DNA of 64,000 nucleotides from Wuchereria bancrofti (Eukaryota > Nematoda > Chromadorea > Rhabditida > Onchocercidae): assembly GCA_005281725.1 (NCBI GenBank), contig SSBO01000001.1, forward strand, positions 624,956 through 688,955, given 5' to 3'. A program made the translations under genes and the position numbers. This document shows, in pieces, positions 13,878 through 26,689 of the stretch. The notes beneath the pieces were generated by a model. That model was not told where the DNA came from, did not search any database, and saw nothing but the letters and a program-made list of their open reading frames with translations. Within the stretch, counting starts at the first letter, position 1. Every line of letters starts with the position of its first letter.

Positions 13878-15579
13878 GCTAGCTATAAATATTGGGCTGG
13901 ATGACAGTTTGGCTAATTAATTGCTTCTTTCAGCCGCCAACTCATTCGATGTAATGTAGTATGTAGTTATTTTTAACATTAATCCATTTCATCGGATATA
14001 TTTTTTTTTTTCTTTTTTTCTACACCTCAAATTTTTGAGGGTTGGTTACAATTATTAGTTTAGGTACTTTATTAATTTCAAAAATTTACTATCAGATTTG
14101 AGTAAATTGTCTGGAATTTTTGCATCTGTTAATCCAGTCTAATAATTGATAAAGTTAAAAAGTGATTGTGTATCGTATTTTTTATTCTTTTAATTGATAA
14201 ATTTGTTAAATTAATATAAAATTTGGTAATATTAATTAATTATGGTAAGGATTCATTCCTGTATTTGTTCAAATAATCTCTAATATTATCTTTTGTTCCT
14301 TTCAAAATCATTGCTAAGCAAACCGAATTTAAAAATTTTCCTTCTGATTTCATTTTTTTGTTTTAAAATTTCTCACTCAAAATTATTTCTCATCTTTTTA
14401 CATTTTAAGACTATTGAAATTATTTATTAAATTTGACTCGATGACTTTGTAAAACATATTGGAGGCTTTTGCTACTCTTAATCATCACATTTTATTGTTT
14501 GATTTCAAAGAAAAAAATTCATCAACTGAACTCAAGAAAGTTATTTGATGATAAGTTTTTCGATGAAAAATTATGTGTGTTATTCAAATTTCAAATGAAA
14601 ATAACTTTGACTTTGACATGATACTTTGAAATTTTAAAAAGTTAAAATTTTTTGACGTTTGGTTCATATTTAAATTGTTAATTGAAATTGATAAATTAAC
14701 AAGAAGATATGAAATTTTCGTTGCTAAAAAAAAAAAGAAGAACATTCGAATATTATTATCATTTAAATTAACCTATGTACCAAAAAAAAAAGAAAAAAAA
14801 TTCTTTTTCTTGCAAAGTATTCTTTCATTTTCTATTCAGGTTATCATTTTTATCTTTACCAGCTAAATTTGTAAAATTTTTCATCTTCATTTTATTGTTT
14901 TAATATTGCAAACAATGTGATTGCCATTTACTTTGAAATTTCATTCGTGTTTATTTTTTTCTTTTGTTCACTTTTAAGGAATGATATTATTTAGGGTAGG
15001 TAAAAAGTATTGTTCAGATTGACAGTTTAAAAAAAAAATCAAAGAGGGCGCATCATTTCTTTTTCATTCTTATCCTTTTTCAATTGAACAAAAATATTTC
15101 ATACCTTTTTTCTTTTTTTTTTCTTTTTTGTAGGATGTTAATTGAAGAAATGAACTGCTCTGAACATCTGATAGCAATGATAGTGGAGATAGGTTATAAA
15201 AAAAAAAAAAAAAGAAAGAAAAAACCAGAAAACAAGTTTTTACGTATCAACGAACCGATTAAATTGTTTTAACTTCCATTTATAACAAAGAATTTAAATT
15301 TTAAATTTGAAATGCACTAGTCTGCTGTCTTATATGATTTGTGATAATTTTTATTTTTTGATATTTTCAACAAAGTGTCTTAAAGTTTCAAGTTTGCATT
15401 ATTCATTTATCAAGACTCAGGTGTAAATTAGTTATAAGTTAAAGTCTTCTTTTTTTTTTTGAAAAAAAAGATTAATTAAAAATATCGAAATTCCTAAAAG
15501 ATGAAATGTGAAAATTTTGCTAAAATATTTGAAATACATTTCAGCATTCTGATTAAGTAATTAGTGTAATTATATAACA

Positions 15580-15615
15580 TGCAATTATATCAAATTTAAA
15601 TTTGATATAATTGCA
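15580..15615. repeat. Perfect 36-bp palindrome
   Basis: The 18-mer at 15580-15597 (starting TGCAATTATATC) is followed without spacer by its exact reverse complement at 15598-15615. The flanking bases do not extend the match. It could extrude as a cruciform or be a large protein-binding site. Confidence 0.95.
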
Positions 15616-16155
15616 GATGTTTACTGCCTTATCAAAATTCATTTCTTTTTTTTTTTGCATTCAAATGAGAAAGATTATCATTCAAATATGAATAAAACAT
15701 AATGATTAATTACTTCAACAAAAAGTAATTTTACTGCAGATTTTATTTCAGAATTAATTATTTCAGAATTAATTAATCAAAAAAATAAAAAACAAAAATA
15801 AAAATAAAAACCAAAAAAACAAAAATAAAAACAAAAAGGAAAATAAATATGGTCAGATTAGGCTATATTTTCAACTTTATTATCATGCATACTATCAATT
15901 TATACCGTATAAAATCATTTTTACATCATATCATCAAATATTTTTCAGTGTAGAAGAGATTATACTTTCTGGAAAAAAAAATGTGTTAAAGTAAAAAGAA
16001 GAGGGAAAGAGAAAGAGAGAGAGAGAGACAAGAAAGGAAAAAGAGAGAGAATACAAGAAAAAAATTAGAAATATTTTGTTTGGAATGATTGAAAAGTACC
16101 TACTTTTAAATTCTGGCAGCAGATCATAGCAAAATGAGTAGGAATGAAAAAAAAA

Positions 16156-16188
16156 GGGGGAGATAGAGGGAGGGAGGGAGGGAGGGAG
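16156..16188 (+). repeat. GGGA repeat with G-quadruplex potential
   Basis: A run of five G is followed by at least five further GGG runs separated mostly by single A. This satisfies the G3+N1-7 quadruplex rule on the + strand. It lies inside a longer purine tract (about 15993-16205). Confidence 0.85.
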
Positions 16189-17060
16189 AGAGAAAAAAAG
16201 AAAAGGTTGAAGAAATTTTAAAAAAAAGTGGAAAATGTTTAGAGAATGAAAATAAAGTATGTATGATAGTTGAAGAAAAGAATGAAAATTTCGCATGATG
16301 ATGAGTTTAAATCAATGATCTTGATTTGTGTATTATAAATGTGAGTATTAGAACGGTAACATCAAAGGATTTCTCTTTTTTTTTTTTTTTTTGAAAAAGA
16401 ATGCACTAGATGACAGTTCCGCTTTTCAATATTCGGCAAGTTCCTTGGGGTTTTTCTCTCTTTCTGTCTCTTTCTTTCTCGTTCTCTTTGTTTCTCTTTT
16501 CATTTTCATTTCTGCTAACACTTTTATTTCTACCACCCAAAATGAAAGAAACGAATTGATTGATGTGTTAAACTTAAAAAAAAAAAAAGAAAGATGAAAA
16601 AACAAGGGCAAAGTCAATTAGTTCCAGTTTGACAAACAAACAACCTGAAATTTCCCTCCTTTCTTTCTAAAAAAATAAAATGTTGAAAAGAAAGGGGGTA
16701 AAGTAATTAAAACACTTTTTCTAATTAGATACTAATATCATTTTTACATATTTAACTCTACAAAAATATGAATAAGTAAATGCATAAAGTAAAGACTATA
16801 ACAATTCGATGAAAATTATAGATAAAATGAAATTTGTCGATGTATTTCATTTTAAGAGGAAAAATTTCCACCTTTTCAATCATTTTCTTCCTTTTCTTTC
16901 TCTCTCCCTCTCTACCTCTGTCTGTCTGTTTACTCTTATTTCCCTCTCTTTCTTCTGTTAAATTTATTTTTTCCGAGAAAAATTTCCTTATTCTATAGTA
17001 ATAGCTATAATTAAGCATAGTGTAACTATATTTAAGCGAAATGAACTAAATTTAAGTATG

Positions 17061-17104
17061 AAAGTTATACTCAAATTACATGAGCTAAGGTTAAGTATAA
17101 CTTT
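17061..17104. repeat. 11-bp inverted repeat in a TTAAG-rich block
   Basis: AAAGTTATACT at 17061-17071 and its exact complement AGTATAACTTT at 17094-17104 flank a 22-bp spacer. The surrounding block (about 17000-17165) repeats variants of TTAAGTATA and AGCTATA in both orientations. No function can be named. Confidence 0.6.
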
Positions 17105-20100
17105 TACCTATACTCAAGATTAACTTTAAGTTATATAAGCTTAATATAGCTATACTTAGGTTATATAAAAGAAGGTAGAAAAAAACTTATGTGATTTGTT
17201 TTTCAAATTTCTTTGAAATATATAATGAAGCTGTGAATAGAATTATTTACCGCTAATATAAAAAGAATAGCATTTGCTTTTTATTTTAAAAAATTTGGAA
17301 ATTTTAAGTGAAAAATTTTTCTTTTCATTTTTATAATAGCTAATAAAAAATTTTCTAAAATTTTAGGAAAGCAAAATCAAAGAAATTTTGAGTGAAACAA
17401 ATCCTAAAACAATTTAAATAATTAATGGTTCAAAAAAAAAATAATTTGATTAAATTATTCCAAGGATTTAATCGTTCTATTCTTTAATGCAACATTGATT
17501 TTCAAATTTCGTTGTTTTAAAATAATACTGTTGGAAAATTTTGGACGGATCGTATGCAGTTTCTTTTTTTTAGCAGAAACTTGGGTTAAAATTCAGTCAT
17601 TTAATTAAATGCTCATTTTTTCAACTAATTATTAAAAACTTATGAACTGAAAAGTTTTCAATTTATTTTTGGTTTCAATATTTCCTATGTTCAAGTCTTC
17701 AATCAATGAGATAAATTTGATGAAATTTCAAATTTAAAAAAAAAAAAAATTTGGCGAATTTTTATTAAATATATTCTAATGCCAATGTCAAATTTCATTT
17801 GTTTGTTTCTTCCTTTATTTTTTGCACGTATTGAAATTTTTAATGGTATATTTTTGAATTCGAATTTTATTATAATGGTTAAAATGGAAATGTTTTTATT
17901 TGCTCATATCAATTGTTATGATAATAATGAATTATTTCCTTTGAATATAAATTTGTATTTAAATAGAATGCAATTTTATTATGAATGAAATGAAATGTAA
18001 AAAAGAATGAAAGTTATTTTGTTTTTATTTTTAGAAATGAAATATTTAAAAAACGAAGAAAACACATATACACACAGTTTACTATTCTATTTTTAATTTT
18101 TCATTCTTTTTTTTGTTAAATTTTTAACCATAAGGTGTTTTTGTATAAATTCTAAACAATTTAATACATGACAATTTCTTACTTATATTACGCATATATT
18201 TTTTTATTTAAAATGTATATATGTATATATTCAAAAAATTTCCTACTAAATATTTTAGAAATTATATGTTAACTTTTTTCTTTTTTCTTTTCTTTTTTTT
18301 TTTGGAGCTTGACAATTATACTGATAAAAAAATGATGGTAATTTGAAAAAAAAAAATGAAATTTCAATAATCCCGTTGATAGTAAATTTGGTTATTTAAA
18401 TAAGAATATTATTAATATGAAAATGTAATTGTTGTAATTTGAATTGGAATAAAATTGAATATAATTGAATGATAAATGAAGTATTGTATTATTTATTGCA
18501 ATTCTAAATTATGCTACTATTTCAAATGTAAATATATTTTTTTTCTTTTTTCTTTTGTTTCATTTATCTTTTTTTTTTTTTGTTTCTTTTACTCTTATAA
18601 ATAAAAGGTTTTTTTTTTCTGATAAAGTATCAAATTACGCTATCAAGAAAGAAAGAGGGAAAGGGAAAGAGAGAGAGAGAGAATAAAAATGGAATGGAAA
18701 TATTGAGAACTATTTATTATGTATCATTTGCATATGGTAAGCTTTGTTTGCAATTCGCTTTTTGTTGACTACTAAAACCGACACAATAAATAGTATGCGG
18801 AATTTGCATATAAGAAGTTTATCCTTTGATATGCGATGATGAATTTTTGTGATAATCAAATTGTCTAAGAAAACAAATAAGGCAGTTCAAAAGAAAGAAA
18901 AAAGAAAGAGAAAGAGAAAAGAGAAAAAAGCCTTGAAAATGTTTAACCTTTAATATTTCTTCTTTATTATCATCAAAATATCCTTTTAAAAATTCTTTTT
19001 TATTTCTCTTTATTTGTTCTTTCTTTTGTTTTATTTTATTTTATTTTTTATCCTGGTAAATATATAATTATACATCTGTAAAACAAAATATTTATAGAAA
19101 ATGAAAAAAAAGTTTTTTCTTTTGTTTCTGTTTTGTTTTTTAACTTGAAGATAAAGTTAGCAATAAATTTGTAAAGTATTTATAAATAATACCTAATATT
19201 ATTATTTTAATTAAATTATTAATTAAATTTTATTTTGATTGCACTGATTGTAGAAAATTGTAAATATTAAAAAAAAATTTTTTTTTCGTTGAAAATGATA
19301 TACAATTAATAAATTATAAATGATAAATGTCTAATAAGAAATGAAATCATTTATGAAAACGGAAAACTTTTTAGCTCTTTTTTTGTTTATTCATTTATGA
19401 ATACATTTTTTATCAATAATTTATTATCAAATTATTATTGTTATCTTTTTTTTTGGAACAAGATGTCATTTATAAATATTATCATTTGAAAGATTTTTTA
19501 TCATTTATCTTAGCAATATTAAAAGTTTTCTTCCTTTTTTTTTTCTATATTTTAAAAATGAATACATAAACAAAAGGTGATAATGATGAAGGGACGATAC
19601 CGTAATATATTTAAAACTAATTGCATCATATATAAGACGAATAAACAATGTGAATAAATAGTTCATTGAAGCATATAAATAGCATCTGTAAAATATGAAA
19701 TAGGCGCATTTGTTGCATAAATATAATTTAATTGAATATAATTGATTACTTGAATTGACAAAAAAAAAATCGATCAATTTTAAGATTGATAAAATAAAAT
19801 GAATAACTAAATGAAAATGTAATGAGTAAAATGAATGAATGATTATTGATCGATTAATTGATTAAAATTTGTTAAAAGTGTGATTATACCATATTATTCA
19901 TTCATTTATTTCCATCATTTTAATCTAAATTAATACTTTATCTTCTAATTCATTTAATGTGTTAGGAGTTTCATTGATAAGAAATGATAAATTTGTTGAA
20001 ATTCTAAGAGAAAGAAGATTAAGCTAAGCTTAAGAAGATTATTATAGCTTAACTTTAGCGCATATATTCAAAACTATGTATTATCTATTTCTCGTATATA

Positions 20101-20159
20101 TGTATGTGTGTATGTGTATGTGTGTGTGTATGTTAGATTGATGTGTAAGAAGTTTTGAG

Positions 20160-20395
20160 GATAAGAAAAGATAAAAGGAAAATGACCGCTTTAACTGATG
20201 ATCAGTAAGGATGGGCAGGGGGAAGAGGGTGGGGGGATCAGCGGGTAAATGAGATCAGGGAATGGGCGCAAATGCACCAGATCTCAATCTTTGACATCAA
20301 TAGCATTAGAACAGAAGCACTAGCAAAAATGCTCAATGTGATGATATTTCTGTTGTAATCCAATTTGATAAATGGGACCGACGATCTTTTTTCTC
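20160..20395. other. GC-rich island with G-quadruplex motif
   Basis: This stretch is strikingly richer in G and C than the several kb on either side. It contains four G runs (20213-20215, 20218-20222, 20227-20229, 20231-20236) with short loops, and the word GGGCGCAAATG at 20264-20274. All frames on both strands are broken, so it is not an exon. A conserved control element for ceh-13 or the T-box gene is possible but unproven. Confidence 0.6.
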
Positions 20396-23300
20396 TTCAC
20401 AATACACAATATTTAAATATTACCCAAATATAAAATATCTTCCGCTCTGTTTTTTTTCTTTCTTTTTTTTTCCAAAATTATTAATAAAAAAAAAAAAGAA
20501 AAAATAATCAATCAGTAATTGATATATTAATCAATAATTAATATTATTTTATAATAGTTGTAATAAAAAATTAATGAAAAATGTTAGTAAATTGCAAATA
20601 AATATTAATATATGATTAAAATGGAAAAAAATTTTGACAGAAAAGTATGTAAGAAGAAAATTTAGTAATATTTTAAATATCAATTTTAAATTTACAAAGT
20701 ATTCATGCATCTTAAAATGATTTGAATAAATAATAAAAATAAAATATTGATAATAGAATACGAACTATGATTGCAATACTTTGGCACTGTTAATTTGTTG
20801 TAAGAATTCGAAATGATATTCGGTATCAAAAATAGTTACTTAAAATGAATGCTACATCTATAATGATATTATTTTATTCAGTAAATAATATTAATCAAAT
20901 TTAATTCAACACATCATATATCATAATTTCCAATATTAAAAATTCCTTAATACTTTTTACAGTTTTTAGGTATACTTTAAGAATCAAAGAAGTATATATC
21001 ATAATTACAAACAAATGTAATAATCCTTCTTTCCTTCGTTGATTATCTTTTATCAATTCGATATCCTAAGACCTACTGAAAAAGATAATTTATATCCAAA
21101 AAAAAAAAAAAACTAAAAAAGATTACAAATAGAAAAATATGCATAAAGAGCTTACTTTACCTTTCTGCTAAAAATTTCAAATTAAATTAAGTTTTGCTAA
21201 TAAAAGAATGGATCATATATTATGAAATTATTGTCACTATGTTCCTGATAATCACTCGTTTATCATTATTATAGTAAGTTGATCTGCTCCACGGCTATAA
21301 ATTATATTTAATCATTTGTTTAATAATTTTTGAGGCACATGTGTTGAATTGATTCATTTATTGGATTATATGTCGAAACATATCAACATTAAACAATATA
21401 TTAGCAATATTATCAATCTTTTTAAATCATAAATTGATGATAATGTTTAATGATGATTGTTGTAAAGTAATTATGAATAAATAATGAAAACACAAATATG
21501 CATAATGCATATTATCAAATTCAAATTTTTCAACAAAACATTTCAGTTATTAGCAATTAAATTATCAAAGCTAAAGAAACTCAAAAAATGCAATATACAG
21601 TTAGTAAATTTTAGATGATAATAAAAAAAAAAAAAAAGAATGAACTTATCTGAAAGCAATATTATCCTCATTTTCGATCTAATAATTTTCTATTCCAAAA
21701 ACTAAAAATACTTCGTTCAAATTTTTTTAATAAAACGAAACAAAGTCTGATAATTGGCAAATTTAATTAAATAACAATCATTATAGCTATTCAAAAAATA
21801 AATAAAGTTAATCTTATCTAATGAAATGATAGAAAACATTTCAGTACTGCTATAGAAATAAAAGATAGAAGTAAAAGATGATAATTGCTAATAATATTTC
21901 ACTTTATCTTGTAACTTTACATCATTACAGGAACAATTTTTCATAATAGTATAACTATTTTGTTTATGCTTTGCTTGATGCTTTCCGATAAATCACTTAG
22001 CAAAAACATTAATTAATTAATTAAATTTCAACTTTTCAATAAAACATTTCAAAAATGATCGTTTCAATTTTCAATGTAAGAACATTTTTTTCCAAACAAA
22101 TTTAGAAATGAAATAAATTGAAAAATTTAAACAAACTGTTATTGAATTCGTTCCATTTCATTCAATTATCAAATTGATTAATGATAATGATAAATGAAGC
22201 ATAAAAATTTTTCTGATAACCAAAGTAAGTTCTGTTCATTTGAGATCTAAGAGATCATTGTGATACTCTCTCTCTCTCTCACTGTAACCTTTCATATCTT
22301 TATTATTTAATTCTAAATATCTGTAAATTCATAGAATTCAAATATCCATCGTCCATCATTTTGATGTATACTTATTAGTCATCGCAAGAAAATAAAAAAA
22401 ATTTTGGAAACAAATATAAGCGCAATATATATTTGTCATATTTGTGCTATCGTTTGCATCATTTCATGCGTTTACGTTTACATTTCATGCGTAAATTTGT
22501 AAAAAATTAATGATAGTTACATACATAAAAATTAATGAGAATTTCATACGTAAAAAATTAATCAGAATTTCAAAAAAAAAAAAAAGAAATGCTATTAAAA
22601 TAGGAAAAAATTTATCAAATTATCTATCTGATTAATAGGGATCAAACTTTCAAAGATTTTTTGGAATGAAATTTAAAATTTCGCGTAATTTTTTCAAAAT
22701 GGATCACAAGGTAAATTTCTTTTTTTCTTTCTCAATTAATGTTAGAGAAAGAGGAAGGGAGAGAGAGAAAAAATAAAGCAGATGGAAAGAATGTATAAAA
22801 TGAGCAAAATAGTGTTATGTTCCGGCATTGAAGGAAGGAAAAGATGAGAGAGATAGTGTATGGGAAAAGATTGAGAAAATGTTGAAATAGTATGGCAGCA
22901 GAAGAAATGATGATAGTGATAAAAGGATTTCATAGCAGCTAAAGGAAAAACGCATATCAAAGTTGATTTGAAATGTTGCTAACAAATATTATTTAATGAC
23001 AAATGATGATACAGTATTAAGTAATCATTAAATTCATTTTGTACCCGTGGGAAAGAATTTTTTCCTACCCATAATAACAGGTAATAAAAGTTTAGTATTA
23101 TTTTTATTCTTCCACTCGATGAATTCTTGCTATTTTTTCAAATTTTTTCATTTCAAATTAACAGATATAGATAAGGGATGAAATAAGAAGGCAGAATAAA
23201 AATGAAAATAGAATGGATTAGACGAGAAAAAGAATGAGAAGACGATAGTTGGTTAAATGGTAGAGAAATATTGGAAGAGAAAAAGAAAGATGAAAGGGAA

Positions 23301-24039
23301 AAGGTCAAAATCGTGAGAATTTTAATATAATTATTATCAAGTTAACTTATCAACGTGTGTCAACGTGTATTTCACGTAAGTGATTGTTGCTTAAGTGAAA
23401 AGTTGAAGTGACCAGTTTGAATGATTTCCAGTTTTGTTGTTTACAGTAAAATTTCATTTATAGGAAACTGAAATAATCTAATTTATAATAATATATTATA
23501 AGTTTTAAATATTTGTGAAAAAAAAAGTTCTTCTCCTGTATTTATTACCAATTTTCAGCCTTTTTTTCACCTTTTATTATTTTTAATTTTTAAATTTCAA
23601 TAAGACAAGAGAAAAATTAACTGTAATTAGCATTTATTGATGAAATAATGCTATGTCTAAAAATAATTGACATACTTAATGGATAATATTTTTTCATTTT
23701 TCTTTTCTTTTTCTACAAAAAAAAAAAAAAAAATTAGAATATTTATTAAATGTTTGAATTATTTAAGCAGTAATATTTTCCATTTCATTGTTCATTTAGC
23801 TTTTTTTTAAGTTCTCGTTTTTTTTTTTTATGGCAACGTTTGTTATGAAAAGTTTTCTGCAATATTTCATTTGTTTTATAAAGTGAAAGATTGTTCTAAT
23901 TTATTTGAAATTAAACTGTGAATTTTTAAAAGTGTTCGATATGTTGGATAACTGTAATCGAATATTATATTTTATAATGATAATAATAATTATCGATTAT
24001 TTCAGGAATATGCATAGTTTTCCACATTGTATGATCAAG

Positions 24040-24075
24040 CGCAATTGATTGCATTAGGGCGCAAATGTGATAGGA
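24040..24075 (+). promoter_or_regulatory. Candidate regulatory motif cluster
   Basis: A local GC-richer patch contains GATCAAGCGCAATTGATTGC followed by GGGCGCAAATG at 24057-24067. That 11-mer is also found in the GC-rich island 3.8 kb upstream (20264-20274). The repeat of such a GC-containing word in AT-rich DNA suggests a binding site, but this is inference. Confidence 0.3.
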
Positions 24076-26689
24076 AATGAAAAGTAACATAAAAAGTTTT
24101 ATATTATTTAATCACTGCAGTTATGTACTTCTTAACAGTTAGCTCAGTTCAACTATTCTTCATCATTTTCTTTTTTTTTTTTTAACAACAAAAATTATTC
24201 TGTGATAATAATTTAATTATTACTTTATTTTACTATTAATTTGTCTTTCTTACTTTGTTATTCTGTAAATATCACAGATAAATTATGAAATTTTGTTTAT
24301 AAAAATTTTTCACATGCAAAAACTATGTTATTAAAAATAACGTATTATTGAAATTTAGTAATTTATAAAATGAGTCTAATTATTTTTGCAAATTATTTCT
24401 CGTGCAATATTCTTTTATCAATTTTTTTTTTAAAAAAAATTTTTGCTTAACTTTTTTTGCTCTCTCTCTCTCTAAGACAGAAAGAAGAGAGTTCAAAAAA
24501 AAGAAAAGGTAATTTAAGAATTATTTATCTTTTGATTTCAATATGCAGATCAAAAAGATGGCGCTTAGTTAAAAAGAAAAACAAACAAAAATTGTTTACT
24601 TTTTGTGTATTTTCAAATGATTGTCATCAAATAAAATAAATGATTCAAAAAATTTCAACGTCAACATGTTGCCGCAAGAATTTCTAACATATTGGAAGCA
24701 AAATGATAAACTTGTAATTATTTTTGAGAGAATGAAAAGATCTGTGATATCTTTTTTTATTTGTTGATAATTTTATGTCAAAAATTCAATGATTTAATTT
24801 AATTGTGATTATTATTTAGTGATAATTTATATTTTCTTTTGCTTTTGTGTAATTTTCTCATTGCTTTTTGTTTTTGTTCTTGTTTTTTTCGGATAAATCA
24901 TTATGTTTATTTTAGGTAATAATCTGTTATCATCTTCGTTTATAAATTGTAAATGCATCAAGCAAATTGTCAAAGTTGTCAAATTATTATTAATCAGGAA
25001 TTTTCCCATGAAGAAATATATTACAATAAATTTGCACTTAACACATATCTTGTTAATTAATTAAAATTGATACGTAAAATTAAGTAACAAACTGTTATTG
25101 GTTTTATCACACTGATGACATCTCCTATAGGATATCTTTTTGATTGGTGACACAAAAAAAAAACAATTTTTATCTTCTGAAAAATATCCTACAACCTAAT
25201 AAAATATCAATTATTTGATATTTATTTTTTGACCGCCTATTTTGTTTTTGAAATAATTTTATTACAAAATTAATTCTAACTTTTCTGATAAATTTTTTTT
25301 GTAAATTTTATAATCTAAATTTGCATATTACTGTAGCAAAATTTAAAATCGATTTTTTATTTCAGTGTATTTCAGCTTATTTTTTTTTCTTGTAAGAAGA
25401 TAATCTGAAGTAATTTATTCAGCCATTCAAAAATATAATCAAAAAAAAGACGAAAAAATAGTTATATCATTTTAAAATTGAAATGATTAAATATTGTCAA
25501 CCAAAACAGTATGAAAAAATTTAAAAACAAACATTTCTAAGTGTAATAAAAGTACTCATAAACTTGTACAGAAACAAATATTTGAATAAAATCAGAAATG
25601 AATATTTTTCAATTTCAATGAATCAATTATTCTCATTTAAATAGAAGATGAAATAATTTTAATATCAAAATCATGCAAATATATGATAGAATTTTAGATT
25701 TGAAAAAAACTAGGAATAATATTCAAAAATTTATGAATTCAATCGCACATAAATTATATTTGCCTGTTTTTTCTCACTTAATTACTGATTAATTTAATAT
25801 TGATTTAAATCTGATAAAGAAAAAAGGAAAATAACATAGTTTGTTTGTAAAATATCCTTCTAATTAAAGAATAATTTTATTCAAAACTACCTAATGCATG
25901 CAAATATTTTTTCATTTTTAATTGATTTATTATTTTTTATTACTTATTATTCAAATTTTAGATTGGCAATGTTTTTGTTTACGATACATTTTTATATTGC
26001 AACATTATTATGCACGATTATCTATTTCTAAATTATTGTTTCAAATTAAAATTTTGTATTAGCTAATTCAATTTAAAATATTTAACTAAGATTAGGGTTG
26101 AATTTGTTATAAAAATTTATTTCATAATGACATATTCTCATATCCTCTATTTTTTGGACAATGATAAGTTCAATAATTTGCATCTTTTTTATTGATTATA
26201 CTAATTTATTAAATGTTTCAGCAGTTTTCATTAACAAAAATTGAAAAAATAATAATCATTGTTTATCATTTTTATCAAAATCAATGAATTATAACAATTA
26301 TTTCAATTATACTACTTTAACGATTAAATTATTTGGCATTGAGAAAAAAAAAAAAGAAAACCAATATACCATTTTATTATATTTTTTATTTCTTATTTCG
26401 ATGTAAAGAATGCTTATAAAGATTATTTATGAGCTTTTGGTCATTTTTTTCAATCTTGTAATCAATTTTGATATGAATAATTATGCTAAAATTTATAATG
26501 CAAAAAAAAAAAAAAATTATATGAAAATTTAATTTCTACTCTTTCAACGCTTTTCTTTTTTTAAATGAATTTGTTTTTTTTCTCTTTTCTTTCTTTTTTT
26601 TTTTTAAATCATCCCAAAACTTTGACTTTACTAAAAAAAAAAAATTTTTTTGTTTTACTGTAAATGATGGAAATTTTACATCAAAAATT

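Larger units (their letters stand above)
13878..26689. other. 12.8 kb gene-free interval between convergent genes
   Basis: ceh-13 and the T-box gene both end toward this interval, so it holds their 3' regions and possible shared enhancers. Apart from the repeats and island listed separately it is AT-rich DNA with many A/T homopolymers. I found no exon with plausible coding character. Open frames here are low-complexity Lys/Phe/Asn/Ile strings or reverse readings of purine tracts. Confidence 0.65.

Noticed and set aside
15934..16296. 120-residue - strand frame rich in Phe, Ser and Pro
   Set aside because: It is the reading of a GA-rich simple tract including the GGGA repeat; composition explains it.
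13878..26689. Many TGATNNAT (Hox/PBC) matches between ceh-13 and the T-box gene
   Set aside because: At this base composition the consensus is expected dozens of times by chance in the window, so individual hits carry no weight without conservation.
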